DNA of 64,000 nt. Source: Amycolatopsis rubida. GTDB taxonomy: Bacteria > Actinomycetota > Actinomycetes > Mycobacteriales > Pseudonocardiaceae. Location of the stretch: contig NZ_FOWC01000019.1 of the NCBI RefSeq assembly GCF_900115345.1, positions 1 to 64,000 on the forward strand, given 5' to 3'. The translations under genes and the position numbers were made by a program. Under the pieces are notes generated by a model. The model saw nothing but the letters and a program-made list of their open reading frames with translations, made no database searches and was not told the origin of the DNA. Below, piece after piece: positions 1 to 9,254 of the stretch. Position 1 is the first letter of the stretch. Each line of letters opens with the position of its first letter.

Positions 1-205
1 CGCGGCTGTCAACCGCACTGGAGCCGCCGCCGGTCGTGACGTAGCGGTCCGCCCCGGCGTCGCGCACCGCCGCCACGTCCTCGAACGGCGCGTGCCGCGT
101 AACAGCGGGCACAAAGGAAGCCAGTTCGCCGAGACCGCCGCGGAGGCGGGCGAACACGGTGCCGAGTGCTGGGCAGCGGGGAGAGGCGGCGCGGGAAATG
201 ACCAC
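1..205 (-). CDS. Partial iron-containing alcohol dehydrogenase / maleylacetate reductase-like protein (runs off left edge)
   Basis: The minus strand from about 205 to the left edge reads without a stop, in the same frame as the upstream gene that ends at 221. It has the look of the nucleotide-binding N-terminal half of an Fe-ADH or maleylacetate reductase: a beta strand (VVIS), a region ending DVAAVRDAGADR, and the glycine-rich TTGGGSSAVDS that resembles the family's GGGSxxD. The GTG at 203-205 is the only convincing start after the upstream TGA, which would leave the N-terminus shorter than usual, so this could be a 5'-truncated relic. Only about 68 residues are visible. Family membership rests on this short pattern. 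Confidence 0.45.
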   Translation of the reverse strand, partial: MVISRAASPRCPALGTVFARLRGGLGELASFVPAVTRHAPFEDVAAVRDAGADRYVTTGGGSSAVDSR

Positions 206-220
206 TCGCGGTGGTTTACC

Positions 221-1087
221 TCAGGTCCGACCTTCGTGGTGCATTGGCTCGGGATGGTCGAAGGTCACCTCTGTGACTTCTATCCCGCGTCGAGAGAGCG
301 TCTTGCCTAACAGCGTCAACGAGTGTTCAAGCAGGTGCTGAACTTGGCCCGGATCCGTGCCCCGCACTGACAAGGTGACGGTCACACGTACGTTTCGGCC
401 GAATTTTCGGGCACGCGACTTCAGGTACACGTCGCCGATTCCGCACGAGTCGAAATCGTGTAGGGCACCGGCTAAGGAAGCTTCTTCTTGCGTCGACGTC
501 ACAATCGTGGCGCAGCGAAGATGACCGATGCCGAGCCGGCGTTGCAGAATATGGCCGCCCCGGTGTGTCACAATGTATTTCAGTTCGCCGGGCACGCCCG
601 GCAAAGCAAGAATGCAACCGGCGGCGACGACCAGATGGATCGCGGGCGCCACGCCGATCTCGTTCGGCACCGCCTCCGCGCCTTCGGGAAGAAGCGCCAT
701 CTTCGTTCTGGCGCGCAGCGTTTCGTCGGAGGGCACTGCTTCTGCGGCCTCAGCGCGAGCCAGTTCGGCGTAGCGTTGCTCGACCAGTTCGCGAGCGGTC
801 TCGTTCAGCCGAACCGGCACTCCGGCGTATCCGGCGATCGCCGCCGCGGTGAGGTCGTCGCGGGTCGGGCCGAGCCCCCCCGAGGTGAGTACGAGGTTCG
901 CTCCGAGCGAGAAAGAATCTGTCAATGCGGCGCAGATGCGCTCCCGGTCGTCAGGTACCGCGCAGACCTGCACGACCCGGCTGCCTCTCCCGCTCACCTG
1001 ACGGCAGAGCCAGCTGCTGTTCGTGTCCGTCGTGCTGCCCTCAAGCACTTCGTCGCCGATGACGACAATCGCGGCCGAACCGGTCAT
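221..1087 (-). CDS. CinA-family molybdopterin-binding (MoCF) domain protein
   Basis: 288 residues. The N-terminus (VVIGDEVLEGSTTDTNS) is the first strand and loop of a MoaB/Mog-type fold, SGGLGPTRDDLT at about residues 68-79 is the family signature, and LPGVPGELK follows near residue 163. This matches the N-terminal domain of CinA; the C-terminal nicotinamide-nucleotide amidohydrolase domain of full-length CinA (about 420 residues in total) is absent. Family knowledge: such domains bind molybdopterin or act as nucleotide-pyrophosphatase-like modules, so a role in NAD-derivative clean-up is possible but not shown. The ATG is preceded by a GGGAG ribosome site. The zinc dehydrogenase gene ends 33 bases upstream on the same strand, so the two are probably co-transcribed. 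Confidence 0.8.
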   Translation of the reverse strand: MTGSAAIVVIGDEVLEGSTTDTNSSWLCRQVSGRGSRVVQVCAVPDDRERICAALTDSFSLGANLVLTSGGLGPTRDDLTAAAIAGYAGVPVRLNETARELVEQRYAELARAEAAEAVPSDETLRARTKMALLPEGAEAVPNEIGVAPAIHLVVAAGCILALPGVPGELKYIVTHRGGHILQRRLGIGHLRCATIVTSTQEEASLAGALHDFDSCGIGDVYLKSRARKFGRNVRVTVTLSVRGTDPGQVQHLLEHSLTLLGKTLSRRGIEVTEVTFDHPEPMHHEGRT

Positions 1088-1120
1088 CCGATCTCCCTCG
1101 CCGTGCCTGGAATGAAGAAC

Positions 1121-2155
1121 TCAGGGACTGACCAGCACCTTGATCGCCGAGCGTTCGCCCATCGCCGCGTACCCGTCGGCCACCGAGGCCAGCGGGACGC
1201 TCTTGTCGAACAGCCGCGAGGCGTCGATCTGGTCGGCCAGTACCGCGTCCAGCAGTTCGGGAAGGTAGTTGCGCGCCGGCGCGACGCCCGCCTGAAGGGT
1301 GATGTTGCGCCGGATCATGGCGTTCACATCGACCCAGGTCGGCTGGCCGGTCACGCCGACGAGGCAGACGTCGCCCCCGCTTTTCGCTACGCCCACCGCC
1401 GTCGCGAGAGACTGTTCGCTGCCGAACGCGTCGATGACCGCGTCGGCGCCGTCTCCGCCAGTGAGCGCCCGGACCTCGTCGATCGCGGCTTGGTCCCTGC
1501 TCAGGACGATGTCGTCGACACCGAATTCGCGGGCCATCGAGAGCCGGGGCGCATGAGTGCCCATCAGGATGATCCGTTCGGCGCCCAGCCGCCGCGCGGC
1601 CAGCACAGTGCACAGGCCGACCGCGCCGTCTCCGACGACCGCGACCGTCCGGCCGGGCCGCACCTTGGTGGTGACGCCCGCGTGGTGGCCCGCGGACAAC
1701 ACATCGGCCAGCGGCAGCACCCGTCGCAGCAGCTCGGCATCTGCGGTGCCCGGTACCGGCACCAGAGTCCCGTCGGCGTGCGGAACCCGGACCGCTTCGG
1801 CCTGACAGCCGTCCGCGCCCGCCTCGCCCCAGAGCCCGCCGCTGCGGCACGATGTCGGCAACCCGCGGAGGCAGAACGAACAGGTGCCGTCCGACCACCC
1901 CATCGGCGCGAGGACGGCCTGGCCCGGCCGGACGGACCGGACAGCACGGCCGACGTCGGAGACCACGCCGACGAACTCGTGCCCCATCCGCTGTGCGCCC
2001 GAGACCGGGTCGACACCGAGGTAGCCGCCGAGATCCGTGCCGCACACCGCACTCAGCGCGACCTCGACGACAGCGTCGGTCGGCCGTTCGATCCGGGCGT
2101 CGGGAACACGGTCCAACCGGACGTCGCGGGGACCGTGCAACACAGCTGCAAACAT
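1121..2155 (-). CDS. Zinc-dependent alcohol dehydrogenase (MDR family)
   Basis: 344 residues from the ATG at 2155, which has GGAG just upstream; the open frame continues further 5' but that part is unlike the family. CGTD (Cys38) supplies a catalytic zinc ligand, GHEFVGVVSDVG is the zinc-ADH signature, a cysteine-containing lobe (CSFC ... C) around residues 90-101 resembles the structural-zinc site, and VVGDGAVGL is the Rossmann NAD(P)-binding loop. The closest pattern is the threonine/glutathione-independent zinc dehydrogenase type that oxidises secondary alcohols or reduces aldehydes. The substrate cannot be read from the sequence. The CinA-like gene follows 33 bases downstream on the same strand. 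Confidence 0.88.
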   Translation of the reverse strand: MFAAVLHGPRDVRLDRVPDARIERPTDAVVEVALSAVCGTDLGGYLGVDPVSGAQRMGHEFVGVVSDVGRAVRSVRPGQAVLAPMGWSDGTCSFCLRGLPTSCRSGGLWGEAGADGCQAEAVRVPHADGTLVPVPGTADAELLRRVLPLADVLSAGHHAGVTTKVRPGRTVAVVGDGAVGLCTVLAARRLGAERIILMGTHAPRLSMAREFGVDDIVLSRDQAAIDEVRALTGGDGADAVIDAFGSEQSLATAVGVAKSGGDVCLVGVTGQPTWVDVNAMIRRNITLQAGVAPARNYLPELLDAVLADQIDASRLFDKSVPLASVADGYAAMGERSAIKVLVSP

Positions 2156-3331
2156 GGCGACTCCAGCGCGGGAAGCGAGTTGGGCGGGCCGAACACGATC
2201 CGGTAATTGCACATTGCGAGAATGGCGAAGGCAATACTTCGCCGGAGGGGGAGCGCGTTGGGTTCGCACGGATATCCCTAGGCGCACAATTGAGGGCTCT
2301 GGATTGTGCGTGCCGTGGGCCGTGGCTACCCTGCCCGCCCGAAGTCTCGTTCTTGCGAGCGAACCGCGTGCGGCACTCGGTCCTGCGGGGTGCTCACCGC
2401 GAAGCGGACCGGAGCAGCGCGGAGTTCCGGCCGAGTCCGCGGGCCTCGTTCCGTTCTGCCGTCCATTCCGCGAAATCGGGGAGGATCTGTTCCCCGCCCA
2501 ATGCGTAGCGGGGTATCCCATCGTGATCGAGGCGCGGGCCGCGCCGAGGTGCCGCGGCAGATTCGCTCGGCGACCTGGCCTGCCGGAACGTCGACGGTCG
2601 AGTGGACACCCCCCCGGAGATTCGCCGGAGCAATGCTCTCCGCAGGGCGACTTGCGATCTCGGCATGTGTGCGCCACCGCGCTCTCCCGCACAGCGATTG
2701 CCCACGTCCTGGCGGCGCCAGCCCTGCCGTGTCGGCGAGGCCGGAAAGAACCGGAGCGCGGGCCTGGCGCTTTGCCGGAACGGAAAGCATCTCGCGACCG
2801 TGTCGGCCGCTGTGCGGGAACTGTTCGGAAAATTCGACCTCATATCTCCAGGACTGACCTGGACCACGCGATGGCATCCCGAAGAGAAACTCCCCGCCGA
2901 GCCTGGCCTCTCCTGCGACGACCCCAGCGTGTACGTCATCCTCGCAGGAGCCGGAAGAAAGAGATAACACCAGGACCGCGGGGCGTACCGTCCCCTTGCC
3001 GGTATTGAAACAACGAGACCCGACAGCGCCGTCGCAGTTCCGCAGATACCGTGTTCGACCCAACCTCGCCCCGGACGGCTGCTCGGCGGTGATCGTGCCG
3101 TCCGGTACGGGAAGCCGGACAGCCACCGGAGCCGCAGCAGCGCGGCGACCGTCCCGGAGGGTCGCCGCATCCCGGTATTCGAGCTGTTCGCGCCCGTGGG
3201 CCGCGCCTCGGCGTCAGGGTCCTGGCGGGGTCTGTGGGAATAAGTATCGCAGAACAGGAACGGTTTTCTGGCTATGCCTGCCCGATGAAGGCGGGCTCCC
3301 TGAATCGCAGCGGGGGATTTACCGTGGAGGC
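2156..3331 (+). other. 1.2-kb stretch without a recognisable gene
   Basis: Several open frames cross this stretch on both strands, as expected at this GC content, but none has a convincing ribosome site, family motif or normal amino-acid composition. The last 100 bases carry the promoter side of the truncated aldo/keto reductase. I see no RNA gene or repeat here. Confidence 0.5.
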
Positions 3332-3664
3332 ATGAGCGTGAAACTGACTTTGAACAACGGCGTCGAGATGCCCGCGCTGGGCTTCGGCGTGTTCCAGACC
3401 CCGCCCGAGACCACCTCCGCGTCCGTGGCCGAGGCGCTGCGCGTCGGCTACCGGCTGATCGACACCGCGGCTTCGTATTTCAACGAGCGCGAGGTCGGCG
3501 AAGGCATCCGCCGGTCCGAAGTGGACCGTTCGGACGTGTTCGTGGAGACCAAGATCTGGATCAGCGACTACGGCTACGACGAAACCCTGCACTCGTTCGA
3601 CAAGAGCGCGGGCAAGCTCGGCGTCGAGCAGTCGCTGGCCGCGACTTCGTTGCCGGCGATGTAG
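3332..3664 (+). pseudogene. Truncated aldo/keto reductase (N-terminal third only)
   Basis: The ATG at 3332 has a good GTGGAGG ribosome site. Residues 1-100 are a clear aldo/keto reductase start: LNNGVEMPALGFGVFQ, then RLIDTAASYFNEREVG with the catalytic Asp and Tyr, then the active-site Lys in VETKIW. After SAGKLGVEQ, where the family continues with the strand carrying the catalytic His, the frame runs only ten unrelated residues to a TAG. A functional protein is about 280 residues, so two thirds are missing. The sequence after the break reads on the opposite strand as the end of another decayed gene, so a deletion joined two convergent genes near 3632. Confidence 0.85.
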
Positions 3665-4245
3665 TCGCCGACGATCCCGAACGTCGCGTACACCGCCTTG
3701 GCGTCGTCGGCCGCCGTGCGGTCGACGCCCGTGGTGCCCTCGCGCCAGGCGGTCTGGGCGTCGCCGGCTTTCTTCCCGGCGTCGATGCCGGCGTAGGTGG
3801 CACCGTGGGACTGCTTGTTGATCGCCAGCGCGCTGGCGCGCACCGACATCATGGAATCGGCGTTGGCGCGCCCGCGGTCCCAGGCGATCTGTGCCGCGTC
3901 GGGGATCCCGAGGTGGTCGTTCATGGCCCAGGACTGGAAGTCGACGTAGGTGCTCAGCACGACGCGGGTGGGGCCGGAGTGCTGGCCCAGCAGGCTGTCG
4001 TCGAATTTGTCGAGCGCGCGACCGCGGTCACGGCCGCCGCCCCGCTCGTTTCGAATGCGATCCGGGAAATCCGGATCGCCTCCCGGCCACTGCGGAGCCG
4101 CGATGCCGGGCAAGCGGTGGCGAGCGCCGTGGCGGCCGGGCCGTGACGACGATCTGCCGATCGTCTGGTCGTCAACCGTGAGAGGCTTCCCCAGCTCGGC
4201 CGTCCGCCTGAACTGGACAGTGTCGTCCGCGTTGTCGGCGTTCAT
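3640..4245 (-). pseudogene. Frameshifted gene of unknown function
   Basis: The ATG at 4245 follows an AAGGAG ribosome site. The reading starts MNADNADDTVQF and ELGKPLTVDDQ, loses frame near 4160, is continuous in a second frame (ATALATACPASRL to SGAAAVTAVAR) and returns to the first frame near 4030. The last third, containing VDFQSWAMNDHLGIPD and GRANADSMMSVRASAL, has the composition of a real folded protein. At least two indels are needed to join the parts. I do not recognise the family. Its 3' end abuts the broken aldo/keto reductase, and the next relic upstream is a phosphotransferase. Confidence 0.55.
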
Positions 4246-4369
4246 CTTCTTCTCCTTGCGGCGCGCGATGAACCATGAACCACTGATGGACACCGCGGTG
4301 GAAATGACAGGCAGAAGCAGGATCATCGCCGACGGAGCGAGCGCGTGGTAGTCAACCTCGTTCGTCATG

Positions 4370-4985
4370 TCGCCCTGCGCACAGTGGGTCGCGTCGTAGA
4401 GCCGGTATTGGGCATACCACCGTGCCGCGTCAGTAAGACTCGGCTGCCGACTGCTGAGTATCCAACACCCCAGCAGCGCAACGGCGAACGCGTTCAGCGA
4501 AGCCGGGCTGGCTTCTGCCCATGCCGGCACTGCCGACACGATGTTCTCGGCTTCTTCCGGTGCGCATCCCGCCTCCACGAGCCGCACGATGACAACAGCG
4601 GCGTCGACCCACGTGGGAGAACGAGCCGCCCATGTCCACCCCACAATCCTGGGAAACCCGTTGCGGTCAATCAGAATGCTGGACTCCGACACGTCCCCGT
4701 GCGCGATGCCGATTCCGGCGGACAACACGTCGCAGACGTGACGCTCCAGGTCGACGAACTCCGCAAGATTCTCGCGATCCCATGCCGTCAGCTTGTGCAC
4801 GTGATTCCTGGACAGGGTTTGCCACGGCGGCTCAACCGACCAGTCGGCAGCCGGCGAATCAAAGAACGAGCTGCCCATCACCTCGGGAACGGCCAGATCC
4901 GCGAGCAGTTTCACCACAGTACGCACGTCGCCCGAACCGGGCCGGAGACGAGCACACCTCCCCGGGACATACTCATATCCGGTGA
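4370..4985 (-). pseudogene. Decayed aminoglycoside phosphotransferase (APH)-type protein
   Basis: The minus strand reads GYEYVPGR near the start and AHGDVSESSILID in the middle, the place of the APH brenner motif HGDxxxxN. The metal-binding Asn is replaced by Ser and the following DW motif reads GWTWA, so both metal-ligating positions are altered. About 200 residues are visible against roughly 300 in the family, with no plausible start codon at the 5' side. The frame continues into a short hydrophobic piece (MILLLPVISTAVSIS) just before the next relic. Family call from the HGD region and flanking pattern; loss of catalytic residues suggests no kinase activity. Confidence 0.55.
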
Positions 4986-5845
4986 TCGTCGGTCGAAACT
5001 CGCGCGCAGGCGCTTCGCAGTTGCGCGTGGACGAGCTCCGTGGGGGCATGAAACCGAGTGTGGGTCTGACGGAATATTCCAGGTCCGCTCGTGCGTGGGG
5101 CGTGGATGAAGCCGAGGTCGCGGCGAACCCGTCGTCGTCGCCGGCTGGGGCGGCCGAGCCGAGGGAGGGAGTTCGCGGCCAGGCGCACGGGGCACGCTCG
5201 ACGGCGGTTCGGCTGTTTCGGTTGCGTGCCGGGCGGATTGCGGTACGCGCGAGCGCGACAGGAAGAGCGACGCGGGGTTCTGCCGCTGCGCGGAGGAGAA
5301 CGTCACTCCGGCAGCGGTGCCCGGTGTCCGGCATCCGCCGATCCCAGAGCTGACCGAAAGCGTCGACCCACTATTCTTCGTGAACCGCGAAAAGGAAATA
5401 GCCTGGTACGAAGCCGAAGCTGGAATATCCGGCTGATCGCCTCGGCAGCCGAACATCGCGCGCTGTCCGAGTCGGTGCGGCTGCGCACGAGAGAACTGGA
5501 GGCACGCCAGTCGCTGGAAGATGGGCTGTGCCATCGCCCAGGCTGTCGGATCCTTCGCGCTGGGCGGCGCGGAATATGGCCGAACTACGGCAGCGACCCC
5601 TGCTCTCGACCTGCCTGTCGCCAATGCGGCGAATTCCCGCACGGGCCTGGCGGGGGCCTTGCCGAGCGATAAAGCGCACTGTATGGTTGAGCCGAACCGT
5701 CGCCGTGGACATTATTGGATTCCATTCTCCGAACCACGCCACAACCTCGATCCGCTTTGGTCGGCTTCCTTATTAATGATCAATTTACGGCACCCCTCAG
5801 GGATTTCGGCGCGGGACCTACCGGATCAGGACACGGAGGGCTGTC
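4986..5845 (+). other. Gene-poor stretch upstream of the KAS III-like gene
   Basis: No supported gene. A short piece at about 5353-5440 on the plus strand (SVDPLFFVNREKEIAWYEAE) has a protein-like composition but ends at a stop and is unassigned; it may be a relic. Bases 5768-5790 are unusually A/T-rich for this genome and could hold the promoter of the gene that starts at 5846. Confidence 0.4.
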
Positions 5846-6892
5846 GTGGGAACCGTCATCATCGGGATCGGCCGGCGCCTGCCCGAACAAGTGATAACCA
5901 ATCCGGAAATCGAACGGAGTTCGGGTTACGACCGCGCGCGGTACGCGGGTGTCAGCCTGGACGAATGGTCGCGAAGTCAGCACGGCGGCCGGACCAGGCG
6001 GGTCGCCAGGCCGCCGGAGAGCACATCGAGCCTGGCAGCGGGGGCGGCCCGGGCCGCCCTCGACGACGCCGCCGTGAGTGCCGACGACATCGACGTGATC
6101 GTCCTGTCCACCTTCACCGGAGGCCGGGTGCCCCCCGCGGCCAGCCACGTGCAGGGTGATCTCGGGTGCAGTGCGAAGTTCCTCCAGCTCGACTCGGCCT
6201 GCACCGGATTCGTCGATGCCATGCTCGTGGCCGACGGACTGTTGCGGTGCCAGGGGTACCAGCGGGCCCTCGTCGTCGCAGCCGACGTCAGCTCTCCGCT
6301 GTTCGCGCCGGACGACTGGGTTTCCCGGACAGTGTTCGGAGACGGCGCGGGCGCGGTCGTGGTCGAACACCACCGGGACGACGGTGTGGGGATCATCGCG
6401 CACAGCGCCGGCTCGGACGGCCACCTGAGCCACTACGTCACCTTCCGCGAGCCCGGCGGCGGGCACCCGCCCAACCGCGGCCGGCGCCACCTCCGGCTGC
6501 GGTACGCGAGGATCGGGCCGTGGGCCGTCGACCGCATGGTGCACGCCACCCGGACGGTGCTGGACCGCGCGGGCGCAACCCTGTCCGACGTCTCGCTCAT
6601 CGTGCCCCACCAGACCTCAGACGAGGTTCTCACTCGCTACGGGGACGTACTTGGCTATCCCCGCGACCGGGTCGTGTCCACCTACGCGGAACTCGGCAAC
6701 ACCGCGGCGGCCTCGATCCCCATCACCCTTGTCGCCGCGCGCCGGCAACGCGCATTGCGCCCAGGACAACTGATCCTGATGCCCGCGGTCGGAGCCGGCA
6801 TGGCCTGGGGAGCGCTGGCCTACCGGTCGGCGCCACCGGCACGCGGCGAACTCACTGCGAGCGATGTCACTTGCTCGCAAAGAGATTCCTGA
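5846..6892 (+). CDS. 3-oxoacyl-ACP synthase III (KAS III / FabH-like)
   Basis: 348 residues from a GTG with a GGAGGG ribosome site five bases upstream. The thiolase-fold triad is visible: Cys119 in LDSACTGF, His in VPHQTS and Asn in AELGNTAAASIP. KAS III enzymes condense an acyl-CoA starter with malonyl-ACP, or act as acyltransferases in secondary metabolism. The start YDRARYAGVSLDEW differs from housekeeping FabH and the protein is not near other fatty-acid genes, so a specialised role is more likely. The OsmC-like gene follows after 33 bases on the same strand. Confidence 0.88.
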   Translation: MGTVIIGIGRRLPEQVITNPEIERSSGYDRARYAGVSLDEWSRSQHGGRTRRVARPPESTSSLAAGAARAALDDAAVSADDIDVIVLSTFTGGRVPPAASHVQGDLGCSAKFLQLDSACTGFVDAMLVADGLLRCQGYQRALVVAADVSSPLFAPDDWVSRTVFGDGAGAVVVEHHRDDGVGIIAHSAGSDGHLSHYVTFREPGGGHPPNRGRRHLRLRYARIGPWAVDRMVHATRTVLDRAGATLSDVSLIVPHQTSDEVLTRYGDVLGYPRDRVVSTYAELGNTAAASIPITLVAARRQRALRPGQLILMPAVGAGMAWGALAYRSAPPARGELTASDVTCSQRDS

Positions 6893-6925
6893 CCGTGGAC
6901 GACCGGACCGGCCGGAGGGCGAAAC

Positions 6926-7459
6926 GTGAACGAGGCAGGGATCAACGACGTCAACATGCAGTCCTTGGCAACGCTGGTGGAGTCGGTCCGGCAGGACCCT
7001 GCGAACGCTCGCACCACGTGGAGCAGCCGCGTCAGGTGGCTCGGCGGCTTCCGCTCGGAAGCCCGAACCCGCGGCCTCGCCCCGACCGAGGCCGACGAAC
7101 CCATGGAACTGGCGGGTGGAAACAGTGCACCGAGCCCGGTCGAGCATCTCCTCGGCGCGCTCGGCAACTGCCTGGCGGTGGGCTACGCGGCGAACGCCGC
7201 CCTGACCGGGATCACGATCGAACAACTCTCCGTCGAGATTCGGGGGAGCCTGGACCTCCAGGTCTTTCTGGGACTGAAGGAGGGCCACGCGGGCTTCGAC
7301 TCGATCACCGCGAGCGTCCGGATCGTTGCCGAGGCGTCACGCACTGACCTCGAAGCACTGCACGCCAGAGTGATCGCCTCGTCGCCGGTCGGTCACACGC
7401 TCAGCAACGTGGTGCCGGTCTCGGTCGAACTCGCACCCAGCCACCCGATGAGTACTTGA
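6926..7459 (+). CDS. OsmC/Ohr-family protein
   Basis: 177 residues from a GTG with GGAGGG upstream. The central helix reads PSPVEHLLGALGNCLAVGYA, the OsmC/YhfA pattern with its conserved first cysteine; the second cysteine, usually later in the C-terminal half, is not present (SPVGHTLSNVVPV has none). Family knowledge: OsmC and Ohr are thiol peroxidases reducing organic hydroperoxides with a Cys pair, while one-Cys members are functionally unclear. It forms a two-gene unit with the KAS III-like enzyme. The missing resolving cysteine makes a true peroxidase role uncertain. Confidence 0.82.
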   Translation: MNEAGINDVNMQSLATLVESVRQDPANARTTWSSRVRWLGGFRSEARTRGLAPTEADEPMELAGGNSAPSPVEHLLGALGNCLAVGYAANAALTGITIEQLSVEIRGSLDLQVFLGLKEGHAGFDSITASVRIVAEASRTDLEALHARVIASSPVGHTLSNVVPVSVELAPSHPMST

Positions 7460-7990
7460 GGTTCACCCCGAACGCGGTGGACAGGGTCTTGCACAGTTTC
7501 CCGTTCGACGGAACTGGTTCCCGGGTGTTCGGGCCGCGGCGTCGCTGGAGCGGCTCGGCTGGCAGCCGGTCCGGCGGGATGTGCTTGGTATCTGGTCAGG
7601 CCAGGCATCGGGAACAACGCGACGGGGCCGGGTGCCGAAACCGGGCCGGTTTTGTTCCTGCTGCGCTGTGGAGGAAAGCCATCGCTGCTGAGCCATACGT
7701 TCCGGACCTGCACGCGAAGAAGTTGCGCGAGACGGCGTCGCAGTGAACGCGTTCGCCGAGGACGGCCTGATCAGCGATGGGCCGCCCAGATCGAGTTGAC
7801 CGAAGGGGACAGGCCAGTCGACGTACTCGACAGAATCCTGGACGCTGCGCTGGGTGGAGACCAGTCCTCGATCGCGGAACTGTGCGTGCTCGGCGGCGAT
7901 GCTAGTGCTCTGTCCATGAACGTTGGCCGGTTTGGTGCCACGCCGGTCAGCGTTCGGGGTGGGTGATGGGTTTGCCGTCAGGCTGGATGG
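7460..7990 (+). other. Debris upstream of IS630 remnant
   Basis: No intact gene. A short plus-strand tail at about 7660-7746 (AIAAEPYVPDLHAKKL) and another at about 7783-7920 (IELTEGDRPVDVLDRI) have protein-like composition but no start or family match. The stretch ends where the IS630 transposase remnant begins. Confidence 0.4.
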
Positions 7991-8245
7991 ATGGCAGATC
8001 CAGTCCGGGTGCGCAGGCTGACCGATCATGAAGGGCAGCGGCGGCTGCGCCGGGCGATGGTGGTGCTCGCCTCGGTCGGCGGTAACACTGTCCCGGCGAT
8101 CGCCTGGCTGGTGCGGGGCGACGAGGACGTGATCCATCGGTTCAACCAGACGGGCATGGCCAGTCCGGCCCTGAAGACGAAGCCTTCATCGTCGCGACGG
8201 CCACCACGCGACCCGAAGCATTCGAGACTGGGGAGCGATCCGGGG
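7991..8245 (+). mobile_element. IS630-family transposase remnant
   Basis: The ATG at 7991 begins MADPVRVRRLTDHEGQR, the usual start of actinobacterial IS630 transposases, followed by RRAMVVLASVGGNTVPAIA (helix-turn-helix). About ten residues inside the N-terminus are deleted, then DEDVIHRFNQTGMA, then a large internal deletion leading to a piece from further downstream in a shifted frame (FIVATATTRPEAF). The DDE catalytic residues are gone. No inverted repeats are recognisable. Confidence 0.7.
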
Positions 8246-8525
8246 ATGCGTAGTCGACGACCTTCGTCATGGGCCGATCCTGGGTGGTTACCGGCAGCCT
8301 TCGGGGCATTCCGAAGTGCCGGGACACCGCGACCGTGTGCCGCCCTCGGGCCAAGCGATACCCCGCACGGTCGCGTCTGGAAGGACGGAGGGTTGTCGAA
8401 CGCTACGCGACCTGCCACAGCATGTCGCATCGCCGCTCCCGATCGGTCGAACTAGCATCGCGGGCGCGCGAGGCGCGTCGATCGGAACATCAGGCGCATC
8501 AGACGGGGCCGGACGGAGAGAACTG

Positions 8526-8759
8526 GTGCCCGAGACTGTCGAGACATCCTCGGAGACGGACGACAGCGCCGGCGACGCGGTCGCCAGCTACCGCGAAACC
8601 AATGGTTCGTCACTGATCTACGCGATCGACTCGGACTGCAGAGTGACGTACCGCAACGGCGACATCGTTCGCGCCGCGGCGGTCATCACTGCTGACACAC
8701 TCCGCAACATGGCCGAGGCTGGTGCGGTCGAACCCGCGTCCCTGCCCGGGTCGGCGTGA
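8526..8759 (+). CDS. Small hypothetical protein
   Basis: 77 residues from the GTG at 8526, with GGAGAG nine bases upstream. The middle (SLIYAIDSDCRVTYRNGD) looks like beta-rich folded protein, and the C-terminus ends VEPASLPGSA. No signal peptide, membrane segment or known domain. The frame is open further upstream but that part is low-complexity. It sits between transposase remnants, so it may be a fragment of a longer gene. Confidence 0.35.
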   Translation: MPETVETSSETDDSAGDAVASYRETNGSSLIYAIDSDCRVTYRNGDIVRAAAVITADTLRNMAEAGAVEPASLPGSA

Positions 8760-8769
8760 CCCGGTCCGC

Positions 8770-8990
8770 TCCGGAGGCGCGCGTCCCGCCGGGCCGGGGG
8801 CTCGGCACGGACGCTGCGGGCCGACCGGCACCCAGCCGGTGAACGGGGCGTGTCCCGGCTCCGGTCTGGCGGGCCACCGGCATATTCCCGTTGTCGGCGA
8901 CGGCGAGGAGGAACGTCCAGCCGTTCGCGCTGGTGCCGATCGCGGGCGCGTTCGCGTCGGCCGCGACGACCGCATGTGGTCGCACCATGC
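8770..8990 (-). pseudogene. Possible beta-propeller/lectin-like fragment
   Basis: On the minus strand, NGWTFLLAVADNGNMPVAR runs into TGAGTRP and then, in a neighbouring frame, FTGWVPVG. This resembles one blade of the secreted tectonin-like repeat proteins of actinomycetes. One frameshift is needed and no start or stop of a gene is visible. Weak call. Confidence 0.25.
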
Positions 8991-9025
8991 CGCGACGATC
9001 GTGAAATTACCACAGTGTTCCGTCA

Positions 9026-9047
9026 TGCCCGGCGAATTCGCCGGGCA
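9026..9047. repeat. 22-bp perfect palindrome
   Basis: Eleven bases (TGCCCGGCGAA) are followed directly by their exact reverse complement, with no loop, centred on GAATTC at 9034-9039. It lies just upstream of the pentapeptide-protein stub. It could be an operator, the end of a lost element, or chance. Confidence 0.5.
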
Positions 9048-9059
9048 GGCGTTGTGCTG

Positions 9060-9250
9060 TTCTCTTGGCGCGAGCAGCAACGCGACGGAGAAGAACGTCA
9101 CCGGGCTGTACGCCTTGGAGCGCCTGGCCCATGACAACCCCGGCCAACGGCAGAGCATCGTCAACATCATCTGCGCCTACCTGCGGATGCCCTTCACACC
9201 ATCGGGCACCCAGCCGCCAGCCGGAGCCGATGCCGCTCAGGTCAAGGAGC
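9060..9250 (+). pseudogene. Stub of a pentapeptide-repeat-type protein
   Basis: The plus strand reads KNVTGLYALERLAHDNPG followed by QSIVNIICAYLRMP. This matches the segment before the repeats in actinobacterial membrane-anchored pentapeptide-repeat proteins (GGIYALERLARDS ... AYVR). The repeats themselves and the N-terminal membrane helices are missing, and the stub ends where the IS5-type remnant begins, so insertion or deletion linked to that element probably destroyed the gene. Confidence 0.5.
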
Positions 9251-9254
9251 ATCA

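Noticed and set aside
488..2206. 572-residue plus-strand frame
   Set aside because: Opposite the CinA-like and zinc dehydrogenase genes; no motifs, Arg/His-rich.
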